NCBI GenBank assembly: GCA_038046485.1
Contig: JBBSWA010000075.1
Span: forward strand, 1-44,704
Source: JBBSWA01 sp038046485
GTDB lineage: Archaea; Nanobdellota; Nanobdellia; Woesearchaeales; SM23-78
Direction of reading: 5' to 3'
Length of the DNA stretch: 44,704 bases
How positions within the stretch are numbered: the stretch's first letter is position 1; each line of letters opens with the position of its first letter. The notes beneath the pieces are model-generated. The model saw nothing but the letters and a program-made list of their open reading frames with translations, had not been told where the DNA came from and searched no databases. Positions 1-8,216 of this stretch are shown here, piece by piece. Made by a program: the position numbers and the translations under genes.

Positions 1-73
1 AAGCAGGAATTTTGCCTGATTTTTAAAGTGTGAACCAATTACGGGCTTGAACACTCATTAAGTAGGAGCATAA

Positions 74-84
74 ACCTTTTATAG
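74..84 (+). promoter_or_regulatory. TATA-like promoter of the pur operon
   Basis: An A/T-rich box (ccttttatag) lies about 35-45 nt before the ATG at 119. This is slightly farther than the usual distance in this window, so a short leader is likely. A purine-rich stretch (gggggaggtg) follows directly but is too far from the ATG to be a normal ribosome binding site. Confidence 0.5.
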
Positions 85-118
85 GGGGAGGTGTTGGTTG
101 CAGTAGTTAGGGGTGTAC

Positions 119-3070
119 ATGGCTCATCGTATTGAAGTAGCAGCGAGACATTCAGATACACGGGCTTTGGTGAGGAAGCATAAGTTTGAGTCTTCCGGCT
201 TTAAGGTGAAGAATCTTCTTTTAGTGGATGTTTATGTTCTGGATGTGTTCGTAGATGCTAATCAATTGAGGAATGTGGCAGAGCGATTACATAACCCCGT
301 GACGCAGTTCGTTGCGATAGATACACCCATTTCGAGTAAAAAATTCGATTGGGCGGTTGAAACTGGTTTCTTACCAGGTGTTACAGACAATGTAGGGAAC
401 ACGGTAAAAGAGGGTGTTGAAGACCTATTGAAGCGAAAGCTGAAAGAAGGAGAGGGTGTCTACAGTTCACAGTTGTTCTTGCTTTCAGGTTTGTCGAAAG
501 AGCAGGTAGATCTGCTGGCGAAGTCCTTAATCAATCCATTGATTCAGCGCGTATTAATAAAATCCTATTCAGAATTTGTGAAGGAGCAGGGGATGGGCAG
601 TGTAGTTCCAAAAGTTTTGCTTCATTCTAAGCCAGGTGTCTTCACGGTCGATTTGTTAGGAGCTTCAGAGGAAGAACTGATATCGATTGGCAAGCATGGA
701 ATTCTCGCGCCGGATGGCACGCGTCGTGGCCCGCTTGCTTTAGACTTTACTTACATGAAGGCCATTCAGACTTATTTCAAGAAGCAGCAAAGAAATCCGA
801 CTGATGTAGAGTTAGAAAGCATTGCTCAAACTTGGAGTGAGCATTGCAAGCACACCATCTTCGCCGATCCCATGGATGAAGTAAAAGAGGGTCTTTTCAA
901 AGCTTACATCAAGGCAGCCACGAATAAAATTAGAAAGGAAAAAGGAAAGAATGATTTTTGCCTTTCTGTTTTCACAGATAATTCAGGAGGCATTGTATTT
1001 GATAAGGATTGGATTGTCACAGATAAAGTGGAGACGCACAACAGTCCGTCAGCATTAGACCCTTTCGGTGGCGCCATCACGGGTATCGTGGGGGTCAACC
1101 GAGATGCCATGGGCTTTGGTTTAGGGGCTAAGCCAATCATCAACAGGTATGGTTTTTGCTTTGCCGATCCAAACGATACAGCTTTACTGTATAAAGGTCA
1201 GAATCGCACGCAGCCGATGCTTCCTTCAAAAAGAATCATGGAGGGTGTTATCGAAGGAGTAAATGTGGGGGGAAATTGTTCAGGCATTCCCACGCCACAA
1301 GGGTTTGTCTTTTTCGATCCTAGGTATAAAGGAAAGCCATTGGTTTTTGTAGGAACTGCAGGATTAATCCCTAGAAAGAGTAAAGGTCGAGACACATGTG
1401 AAAAGCAAGCTCAGGCAGGGGATTATATTGTGATGGTGGGTGGCCGTGTTGGCTTGGATGGGATTCACGGCGCTACCTTTTCAAGCGAAGCCATGGATTC
1501 AGGCTCTCCCGCAACAGCCGTCCAAATTGGTGATCCCATCACCCAGAAGAAGATGAGTGACGCAATTGTCAAGGAGGCAAGAGACCTTGGATTATATACA
1601 AGCATCACAGACAATGGTGCAGGGGGTTTAAGTTGTTCCATTGCCGAGATGGCCAAGGAGTGTGGGGGCTGTTTAGTAGAATTAGATAAAGTCCCATTGA
1701 AATATCCTGGTCTCGAACCTTGGCAGACCTGGATCAGTGAGTCTCAAGAACGAATGACCCTTTCCGTTCCTAAAAACAAGTGGAAGACTTTTTCAGATCT
1801 TATGCAGCGTAGAGGCGTTGAAGCGACGGCAGTGGGGGAATTCACCCGTTCGGGAAAGTGCATCGTAAAATACCATAATAAAGTTGTGATGGATGTGGAT
1901 ATGAAGTTTTTACACGATGGCCTTCCTCCGCGTCCCATGAAGACAACGTACACAAAAACAAAACACCAAGAACCAAAGCCTTTTGCAGCAAAAGACCTCA
2001 CAAAGCCCTTTTTGCAACTCTTGGGGCGTCTGAACATCGCGAGTTACGAGTTCATTTCCATGCAATACGACCACGAAGTCCAGGCAGGCTCAGTAATAAA
2101 ACCCTTGCAAGGCCGCGGACGTATAAACGGAGACGCTACCATCACCCGACCTGTGTTAAGCAGTAAAAAGGGAGTAGTCTTATCACAAGGGCTCAACCCC
2201 ACGTACAGTGACATTGATACCTATCACATGGCAGCCTGCGCTATCGATACAGCAATTCGCAATGCCATTGCCATAGGAGCAAACCTAGATTGCCTCGCGT
2301 TGTTGGATAATTTTTGCTGGTGCAGTTCCACAGAACCCGAGCGTCTCGGTCAATTGAAGACAGCGGTCAAGGCCTGTTATGATTATGCTATTGCATATGG
2401 AACCCCGTTCATTTCAGGCAAGGACAGCATGTTTAATGATTTCAAGGGTTTTGATGCCAAGGGAAACCCTACTAAAATTTCCGTGCCTCCGACATTGTTG
2501 GTGTCTGCCTTTGGCGTGGTCGAAGATGTTTTAAAAGCAGTTTCTTTGGATGCCAAATTCCCAGGTGATTTGGTCTATATATTAGGAGAAACCTTCGAAG
2601 AATTGGGAGGTTCAGAATTCTGGGCCATGCAGGGCTTTGTCGGTAACAGCGTGCCAAAGGTGGATGCTCAAAAAAACAAGAAGCTCTACATGGCTTTGTC
2701 CAAGGCCATGCAGCAAGGCTTAACTGCATCCGCTCAGAGCGTGCATCGAGGTGGTTTAGCGGTGGCCTTGGCAAAGACAGCCATGGGAGGCATGCTGGGC
2801 TTAGAAATTTCTTTAAAGAATCTGCCAGGAAAGGTTTCCGGAGATGAAGCAGCCTTGTTCTCCGAGTCGCAGGGGCGCCTCGTAGTCACCATCAATCCAA
2901 AACATCGAGCTTCCTTTGAAACAGTCTTAAAGGGCAATGCCCTAACGTTAGTCGGTAAAGTCACTAAAAGCAGCATTCAAATCAATGGTTTGAAGGACAA
3001 CATGATCATAAAAACAACCATAAACAGTGCATTGAACGCGTATAAAAAAACATTCAAGGAGTTTGCATGA
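119..3070 (+). CDS. purL: Phosphoribosylformylglycinamidine synthase, large (PurL) subunit
   Basis: Catalyses the ATP- and glutamine-dependent conversion of FGAR to FGAM, step 4 of de novo purine synthesis, with PurQ supplying ammonia. The N-terminal 90 or so residues look like a fused PurS-type domain. They are followed by a linker with the WSEHCKH motif, the first AIRS-type half (ETHNSPSALDPFGGAITG; GGNCSGIPTPQG), and a second half containing SGKDSMFND and a late HRGGLAVA motif. At about 983 residues it is longer than the roughly 720-residue archaeal PurL that works with a separate PurS, and shorter than the enterobacterial enzyme because the glutaminase is a separate gene. I prefer ATG at 119 over GTG at 113. 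The TGA stop overlaps the purQ ATG by 4 nt, so translation is probably coupled. Confidence 0.95.
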   Translation: MAHRIEVAARHSDTRALVRKHKFESSGFKVKNLLLVDVYVLDVFVDANQLRNVAERLHNPVTQFVAIDTPISSKKFDWAVETGFLPGVTDNVGNTVKEGVEDLLKRKLKEGEGVYSSQLFLLSGLSKEQVDLLAKSLINPLIQRVLIKSYSEFVKEQGMGSVVPKVLLHSKPGVFTVDLLGASEEELISIGKHGILAPDGTRRGPLALDFTYMKAIQTYFKKQQRNPTDVELESIAQTWSEHCKHTIFADPMDEVKEGLFKAYIKAATNKIRKEKGKNDFCLSVFTDNSGGIVFDKDWIVTDKVETHNSPSALDPFGGAITGIVGVNRDAMGFGLGAKPIINRYGFCFADPNDTALLYKGQNRTQPMLPSKRIMEGVIEGVNVGGNCSGIPTPQGFVFFDPRYKGKPLVFVGTAGLIPRKSKGRDTCEKQAQAGDYIVMVGGRVGLDGIHGATFSSEAMDSGSPATAVQIGDPITQKKMSDAIVKEARDLGLYTSITDNGAGGLSCSIAEMAKECGGCLVELDKVPLKYPGLEPWQTWISESQERMTLSVPKNKWKTFSDLMQRRGVEATAVGEFTRSGKCIVKYHNKVVMDVDMKFLHDGLPPRPMKTTYTKTKHQEPKPFAAKDLTKPFLQLLGRLNIASYEFISMQYDHEVQAGSVIKPLQGRGRINGDATITRPVLSSKKGVVLSQGLNPTYSDIDTYHMAACAIDTAIRNAIAIGANLDCLALLDNFCWCSSTEPERLGQLKTAVKACYDYAIAYGTPFISGKDSMFNDFKGFDAKGNPTKISVPPTLLVSAFGVVEDVLKAVSLDAKFPGDLVYILGETFEELGGSEFWAMQGFVGNSVPKVDAQKNKKLYMALSKAMQQGLTASAQSVHRGGLAVALAKTAMGGMLGLEISLKNLPGKVSGDEAALFSESQGRLVVTINPKHRASFETVLKGNALTLVGKVTKSSIQINGLKDNMIIKTTINSALNAYKKTFKEFA

Positions 3071-3876
3071 AGCCAAAAGTCTTAGTATTAACAGGATACG
3101 GAGTCAATTGCGATGAAGAAACTCAGTTTGTCTTCAACCGAGTGGGCGCTCAAGCAGAGATCGTGCACATCAATGACTTAATTGATGGAAGAAAGAAATT
3201 AAAGGATTACCAAATTCTGGCCTTCCCAGGGGGTTTCTCGTATGGGGATGATACAGGCTCGGGCATTGCCTTGGCTAACAAGATTCGAGATAATATCTGG
3301 AAAGACATCGAGGCTTTCGTAAAAGGCAATCACCTCATCATCGGAATTTGCAATGGTTTTCAAGTCTTAGTAAACTTAGGTTTATTGCCTGCCTTACAAT
3401 TTAAGTACGGCACCCGTCAAGCCGCCTTAAGTCACAACGACTCAGCTCGTTACATCGATCGTTGGGTGGACTTGGAAGTTACAGGAAAAGGTCCGTGGTT
3501 GAAAGGCATCAAGAAACTCTCTGTTCCCATTGCTCATGGGGAGGGGAAGTTCTTCTGCGAACCCAAAGTGCTGAAAGAGTTAAAAGCAAAGAAGTTGATT
3601 GCATTCAAGTACATCCAGGGAGAGATGTGCAACTACCAGAACCTCTCTGTCAATCCCAATGGAGCCTTAGAAAATATTGCCGGTATTACAGATGAATCAG
3701 GTCGTGTGCTTGGTTTAATGCCTCATCCAGAACGTGCCATGGACTTTACTCAATTACCAAATTGGCCATGGCTAAAAGAAAAGCTTCAGCGAGAAAAAAA
3801 GCCCTTACCTAAAGAAGGCCCTGGTTTGCATGTGTTCAAGAATGCCGTGAGTTATTTTGGGGGCAAAAGCACATGA
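3067..3876 (+). CDS. purQ: FGAM synthase glutaminase subunit PurQ
   Basis: Class I glutamine amidotransferase that hydrolyses glutamine and passes ammonia to PurL. The nucleophile elbow GICNGFQ (Cys near residue 95), the PGGFSYGD loop and the C-terminal HPER catalytic His/Glu are all visible, so it should be active. At 269 residues it is slightly longer than typical archaeal PurQ (about 220-230) and resembles the C-terminal glutaminase domain of long bacterial PurL proteins. It overlaps purL upstream and purM downstream by 4 nt (ATGA), giving a tight three-gene operon. Confidence 0.95.
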   Translation: MKPKVLVLTGYGVNCDEETQFVFNRVGAQAEIVHINDLIDGRKKLKDYQILAFPGGFSYGDDTGSGIALANKIRDNIWKDIEAFVKGNHLIIGICNGFQVLVNLGLLPALQFKYGTRQAALSHNDSARYIDRWVDLEVTGKGPWLKGIKKLSVPIAHGEGKFFCEPKVLKELKAKKLIAFKYIQGEMCNYQNLSVNPNGALENIAGITDESGRVLGLMPHPERAMDFTQLPNWPWLKEKLQREKKPLPKEGPGLHVFKNAVSYFGGKST

Positions 3877-5378
3877 AATCCCCTCCCCATCCTAAAGTTG
3901 AATTGCTAGAAGACATTGATGATTATATCAAGACTGTCGTGAATGTGGATCAGGAAGGTGCGAAGATTTTGGCGACGAAGTGTGCGCCGACATTAAGAAA
4001 CTCAAAGTTTGTGCAAATTCTAAAGGAGGGCTTGCATGGAGTCGCCGTTTTAAGAATCCCCCAAGATCATTATGTGGTGGTGCACTCTGCTTGTGGAAAT
4101 CACTTGTTGGATCTAAAAGCACACGTGCATTCCATGGTGGATAATCTAGTAAAACAGGCCAAGGCCATTAATGCAATCCCGATAGGCTTTGCCGATGTCA
4201 TCGATTGGTCAGGAGAAGAGTCTTTGATTGAGGGCATTGGGGAGGCCTTGGTGCAGGCCGCAAATCAGTTCAACTTGCCTGTATTAAATGGAGAAAACGC
4301 CGTTCTCGGAGAGCGGGTAACCTGTGGGGCAAATGTGTCCGGCACTATGGTGAGCATGATCTCCAAGAAAGAAAAGCTTCCCTTGGAATCCATCCCGGGT
4401 GTGTTTGAAAAAGACAAAACAAGATACGCCGTTTTTGACGCAGAAGGCAAGGCTGTTTTCATCAATTCAGACGGTGTGGGGACAAAAACAGAGTTTTATG
4501 AGCGTGCTAAGAAGTACGTCTTGGCTGTCGGAGATAGCTTTGCGATGAAGGTGGACGATGCAAGTAAGTTAGGAGCCATTCCAAAGGTGGTGGCAGATGT
4601 TATCGAGTTTAAGGGAGAAATCCCAGTAGACGAAATTGTAGCGTATGGGCAGCGGGAGGCAAAAGAATTTAATTGCTTATATTTAATGCAGGAAGTGCGA
4701 GCCGAAAATCGCATCAAGGGTTACAAAGAGGATGTTCCTTCGTTTAATCTAAGTGGTTCTGTAGTGAGCGTTATTGATGAGGCTCGCTTGAAAAAGCCCC
4801 CTCTCCCGCAAGTAGGAGATGAGTTAGTTGCAATTAGGGGGAAAGCCAATCCGCGCTCGAACGGGATCACATCCAAGCGAAAAGGGATGTTGTTGTTAGG
4901 AGATTCTTGGTGTAAGCTACATGGAGTGGAGGAGTGGCATGAAACTCCAGAGGGGCAGCATTTCTTAGCGTACCTCGCGGAGCCTTCCACAGTCTTTTAT
5001 CCAGTCTTCAACGAATTATTAGAGAAGAACTTGGCTTCAGCCGTGTTTCACATAAGCGGCGGTGCATACGAAAGTAAGTTGGCAAGGCCCTTAGCAAGGC
5101 AGGGTTTGTTCGCAAGGCTCGAGTTCTTGTTTGCTCCCGATCTAAGAGAAATTGCACTGATGAATGTATTGGGGAAGCGCATACGAGACGTCTATGCCCA
5201 GTGGCCAATGGGAACTGAAGGCTTTATCACAACTTCAGATGCTGAAAAAGCAATTAAAGTATTGCAGTCCTATGGCTTGGAAGCAAAGAAGGTCGGCGTG
5301 GTGGAAAAAGCACTCGATCGCAAAGGCATTGTCTTCCAAGCCTTCAATGGAGAAGAAGTGTATTTCTCGGGGAATTAG
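3873..5378 (+). CDS. purM: Long AIR synthase (PurM) with a duplicated N-terminal module
   Basis: Predicted phosphoribosylformylglycinamidine cyclo-ligase, converting FGAM to AIR with ATP, step 5 of the pathway. It has 501 residues against about 345 for ordinary PurM. Two PurM-N-like modules are visible. Module 1 (about 30-175) has a degenerate HSACGNHLLDL where the active-site loop should be, followed by LNGENAVLG and NVSGTMVSMI. Module 2 (about 195-310) keeps the canonical SDGVGTK and ends FNLSGSVVSVI. A C-terminal AIRS_C domain follows (VGDELVAI, NGITSKRKG, HISGGAYESKL, MGTEGF). Its position after purL-purQ supports the role. The stop overlaps the convergent methyltransferase stop by 4 bp. 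It could instead be a PurM-like paralogue, but no other AIR synthase is present here. Confidence 0.85.
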   Translation: MKSPPHPKVELLEDIDDYIKTVVNVDQEGAKILATKCAPTLRNSKFVQILKEGLHGVAVLRIPQDHYVVVHSACGNHLLDLKAHVHSMVDNLVKQAKAINAIPIGFADVIDWSGEESLIEGIGEALVQAANQFNLPVLNGENAVLGERVTCGANVSGTMVSMISKKEKLPLESIPGVFEKDKTRYAVFDAEGKAVFINSDGVGTKTEFYERAKKYVLAVGDSFAMKVDDASKLGAIPKVVADVIEFKGEIPVDEIVAYGQREAKEFNCLYLMQEVRAENRIKGYKEDVPSFNLSGSVVSVIDEARLKKPPLPQVGDELVAIRGKANPRSNGITSKRKGMLLLGDSWCKLHGVEEWHETPEGQHFLAYLAEPSTVFYPVFNELLEKNLASAVFHISGGAYESKLARPLARQGLFARLEFLFAPDLREIALMNVLGKRIRDVYAQWPMGTEGFITTSDAEKAIKVLQSYGLEAKKVGVVEKALDRKGIVFQAFNGEEVYFSGN

Positions 5379-6148
5379 TTCTTTCGTATCACAGCCACCA
5401 AGCTGCTTCCAAAGGGCAGTGGTAATCCCAAGCTGATCCACTTATTCTCCAGGTAGAGCCACCAAGCAATAAAAGTGTTAAACGGTTCAGGTAAAAGAAA
5501 GGCTTCAATGTCCGAAGCTTCTTTTTTGGACCCTTTGTTTCTGAATACATAACGGGTAACCCAACGGAGAAATTGAAGCTTACTGCCTACTTTAGGAAAA
5601 TAGCTAACAAAGTTCCAGTAGAAGATGCGTTTTTTTCCAGGAATAAGACCTATCTTTCGTTTGAGTTCATCTCGAGTGTATCTTCGGTAGTGTTGGTTGA
5701 GTATATCATGTTGGTTCCACAGGTGGGGAAAGGCGGGTACGAGTACAATAGCAACACCATTTTTTCGTAGGAGTTTGTTAATCGTCTTCAGCGCTCCAAG
5801 ATCATCCTTGAGGTGTTCAATGACATCTAGGCAAAGGATAACATCAAAACTTTCAGGTTTAAGTTTCGGGTGGTAGATATCGCCACGCACCAATTTGACT
5901 TTAGAACTTGTTTTATTTTTGAGCATGATAGGTGAAGCATCTAGGCCGGTAAAGTTGCCTTTTAGATGTTCACTAAGGTATTCCAGTACGTTACCTGTTC
6001 CACAGCCCAGGTCCAATACATTCATCGTTCTGTTTCCAAAATGAGATCGAATGAGTTTCAGAATAAGGTCTTCTCGGGCCACAAAGTAGAACAGCTTATT
6101 CTCATAGTTCTGATAGATTTCCTCATATTCCTTGCGCATGCGGGTCAT
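5375..6148 (-). CDS. Class I SAM-dependent methyltransferase
   Basis: A Rossmann-fold methyltransferase of 257 residues. The glycine-rich SAM loop VLDLGCGTGNVLEYL lies near residues 44-58, the acidic loop is LDAS, and the CLDVIEHL motif is typical of the methyltransferase type 11 group. The substrate is unknown. The C-terminal half is basic and aromatic, with a hydrophobic patch (FNTFIAWWLYLENKW) suggesting membrane association. It resembles methyltransferases placed beside glycan or lipid glycosyltransferase genes. A TATA-like box on the minus strand near 6174-6181 lies about 26-33 nt before the start. Its stop shares 4 bp with purM on the other strand. Confidence 0.85.
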   Translation of the reverse strand: MTRMRKEYEEIYQNYENKLFYFVAREDLILKLIRSHFGNRTMNVLDLGCGTGNVLEYLSEHLKGNFTGLDASPIMLKNKTSSKVKLVRGDIYHPKLKPESFDVILCLDVIEHLKDDLGALKTINKLLRKNGVAIVLVPAFPHLWNQHDILNQHYRRYTRDELKRKIGLIPGKKRIFYWNFVSYFPKVGSKLQFLRWVTRYVFRNKGSKKEASDIEAFLLPEPFNTFIAWWLYLENKWISLGLPLPFGSSLVAVIRKN

Positions 6149-6194
6149 ATGGCTAAAGTGTATAAGTTGGTTAGATAAAGCTTTGCATCCAGAA

Positions 6195-6204
6195 TATTTA
6201 TAAA
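6195..6204 (+). promoter_or_regulatory. TATA box for the HAD gene
   Basis: The box tatttataaa lies 22-31 nt before the ATG at 6226, the standard spacing for a leaderless transcript in this window. Confidence 0.65.
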
Positions 6205-6225
6205 TTAAGTATAAACACGTTAGAT

Positions 6226-6846
6226 ATGGTTCGCACTGTTCTTTTTGATTTGGCCGAAGTTTGCTTACAAGGTATTTTAGGGGTTGAAAAAGTGATTGCT
6301 CCTGTAACTGGGGTGGTTGAGTCAGAAGTTAGGCCTAACCACCTTTCTGGACCACATATATACGATTTTTTTAGAGGAAGACTATCGGAAGAGGGATATC
6401 TCCAAAGAGTGATGGAATTAGGTGGCTACCCAGAAAGTGTGCAAGGAGAGCCTACACTTGATTTCTTGAAGCGGGCGATTCGAGCTAACTTCGTTCCCAT
6501 TCCAGGAACTTTAGATTTAGTGGGTAGGTTAGCAGGCCGTGGTCTTCAGATAGGGCTCTTGTCTGATCACGGGAGAGAATGGATTTCCTATATTGAAGAG
6601 CAGCATACTTTAGATCGAGTTTTCGAAAAACGAGTTTATTCGTTTGAAACAGGTTTTGTAAAAGAAGAAGTTGAAAGCTTTGGAGTGGCCTTGAGGCGTC
6701 TCAGAGCAGATCCAGAAGAAACTTTATTTATCGATGATCGCGCAATAAATCTGGAAGTGGCCAGAAGAGCAGGCATCAGGCATACATATCAGTTCACCGA
6801 TGCAAAGAGTCTTGAAGCAGAGCTTTCAAAGAGAGGCCTTCTCTAA
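6226..6846 (+). CDS. HAD-superfamily hydrolase (YihX/epoxide-hydrolase-like subgroup)
   Basis: A 206-residue protein with the HAD motif order. Motif I is FDLAEVCL: the nucleophile Asp is kept, while the second Asp is replaced, as is common in the DxGGV-type subgroup. Motif II is LLSDHG, a Lys-containing VKEEVESF follows, and motif IV is LFIDDRAINLEVARRAG. It probably hydrolyses a small phosphorylated metabolite such as a sugar phosphate; the specificity cannot be read from the sequence. The cap insertion lies at about residues 20-95. It has its own promoter and is followed after 33 nt by another gene with its own TATA box. Confidence 0.85.
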   Translation: MVRTVLFDLAEVCLQGILGVEKVIAPVTGVVESEVRPNHLSGPHIYDFFRGRLSEEGYLQRVMELGGYPESVQGEPTLDFLKRAIRANFVPIPGTLDLVGRLAGRGLQIGLLSDHGREWISYIEEQHTLDRVFEKRVYSFETGFVKEEVESFGVALRRLRADPEETLFIDDRAINLEVARRAGIRHTYQFTDAKSLEAELSKRGLL

Positions 6847-6849
6847 ACC

Positions 6850-6858
6850 TTTTTAAAT
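6850..6858 (+). promoter_or_regulatory. TATA box for the methyltransferase at 6880
   Basis: The box tttttaaata lies 22-30 nt upstream of the ATG at 6880 and supports that start, although the HAD gene ends only 33 nt earlier. Confidence 0.6.
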
Positions 6859-6879
6859 AAGTATTAGATTGTTGGGTGT

Positions 6880-7605
6880 ATGGTCAACTTCAAGCCAATG
6901 CACGATCACCTAATGGAGTGCACGTGGAAATTAATCGAAAAGTACGGGGCAAAAGATCCTTTCTTAGACATCGGGGGCGGTTCAGGTTCACTCAGTCTTT
7001 TCCTTGCGAATCAGGGTTGGCAAGGCGCGTTAGTGGATTCTTCAAGGAGTGCGTATGCCTGGGCGTATTGCGTATTGCAAGGCACCCCCATTAGGGTCAT
7101 TTTGGGGGATGTTTCTACGGTGGGACAAAAGTTCAGCACCGTGTGTTTGTTTGATGTGATCGAGCATGTGAAAGGCGATGCAGCCTTGATTAGAAAGGCT
7201 CAGGATCTCTTGGTTCCAGGGGGGCATATCATCATTGCCGTTCCCATGCACCAGAAAGAGTGGAGAAACGATGATGATAACTATGGCCACTTCCGTCGTT
7301 ACGAACCCGTTCAATTGAGAAAGCTCTTGGAAAAGGCAGGTTTCCAAGTACTCGAGCTGCGGGATCATTCCTTCCCCTTTTTCTGGCTTATGCGTAGAAT
7401 CTACGCTCCATTCATAAAAAAATCAAAAAAAGCCATGGAAGAATTAACAGGAAAAAGCCATCAAAACCCATTATTCACTTTTTTCAACAAATGGTTAGGG
7501 TCAAAAGCCTTATGGTGGCTCCCCAATAGATTCCAAGACCTCTTCAGTCACCGATATTTGGGCTGCCACGTCGTGGTCATCGCCAAGAAGGGCAAAGGTT
7601 TATAG
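6880..7605 (+). CDS. Class I SAM-dependent methyltransferase
   Basis: A 241-residue methyltransferase with SAM loop PFLDIGGGSGSLSLFL (about residues 27-42), post-II motif CLFDVIEHV and post-strand-4 LVPGGHIIIAVP. The conserved FRRYEPVQLRKLLEKAGF is the usual helix and strand before the C-terminal region in methyltransferase type 11/12 proteins. The C-terminal third is basic and aromatic (FPFFWLMRRIYAPF), which suggests a membrane lipid or polyprenyl-linked glycan substrate. It shares its fold and general layout with the methyltransferase at 5375-6148, so the two may be distant paralogues. The substrate is unknown. Confidence 0.85.
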   Translation: MVNFKPMHDHLMECTWKLIEKYGAKDPFLDIGGGSGSLSLFLANQGWQGALVDSSRSAYAWAYCVLQGTPIRVILGDVSTVGQKFSTVCLFDVIEHVKGDAALIRKAQDLLVPGGHIIIAVPMHQKEWRNDDDNYGHFRRYEPVQLRKLLEKAGFQVLELRDHSFPFFWLMRRIYAPFIKKSKKAMEELTGKSHQNPLFTFFNKWLGSKALWWLPNRFQDLFSHRYLGCHVVVIAKKGKGL

Positions 7606-7627
7606 ATTCTCTGAATTTCTCGTTTTT

Positions 7628-8216
7628 ATGACCGGGCGCATTGATCGGGTAAAAGAATTTTATAGGAGTGGTAAGAGTGTATGCCCTTTTGCTAAGACCT
7701 ATGTAGATAACATAGTTTTTAGCCTAGCTTCAGAGCCGTTCAGAGATGAAGTAAAAGATCCTATTTTGGCTTTAGCTGGAAAGAATGAATTAATGGCGGC
7801 TGTGTTCGTGTTTGAGACAGATGAGTCTTCTCATAAAATAGAGGAGCTGGCGAACCATCCAGTGGTTTAAAGCAACGTATACGGCTTTATTTAGACAGGA
7901 GCAGGTTCCTATAGAGGATAGAATGCTTTCTCAGTTAGAAGGAGAGTTGGATTCAGCTTTTGCCCCAAGTTCAAAAATTAATCCTTTTTTAAATTATCAA
8001 GGTAAGCCTTTTTTCTCGATTGCTATGAATCCGTTATATGAAGAGTCTCATCCACGCTGGGCGCCTTGTGCAAGTGTGATCGTAACACGGCAAGCAGATG
8101 TAGCCGAGGTTTCAAAGGCAGCTGTGGAAGGCATCCGAAGAGAAATGGTTCGAAGAGTCGGAATGGTATACGATGCTGATGAGTTATATTTAATGCCAAA
8201 AGCAATTATTCTTTAG
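7628..8216 (+). pseudogene. YqcI/YcgG-like gene interrupted by a +1 frameshift
   Basis: Two ORFs, 7628-7870 and 7923-8216, are halves of one gene. The second frame is open upstream back to 7842 and reads QWFKATYTALFRQEQVP directly into the second half. Removing one C within aacc (7853-7856) would join them into ELAN-IQWFKATYTALF, giving about 195 residues. The N-terminal CPFAKTYVDNIVFSL and the C-terminal YQGKPFFSIAMNPLY followed by HPRWAPCASVIV resemble the YqcI/YcgG (GntA-like) family by memory of its pattern; that family call is weak. This could be a genuine mutation, a sequencing error or, less likely, programmed frameshifting. The stop overlaps the convergent radical SAM gene by 4 bp. 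Confidence 0.55.

Noticed and set aside
904..2976. Several antisense ORFs within purL
   Set aside because: They are shadows of a strongly conserved coding frame, with no promoters or recognisable domains.
6876..7094. ORF overlapping the start of the methyltransferase at 6880
   Set aside because: It is a different frame of the same methyltransferase region with no conserved content.
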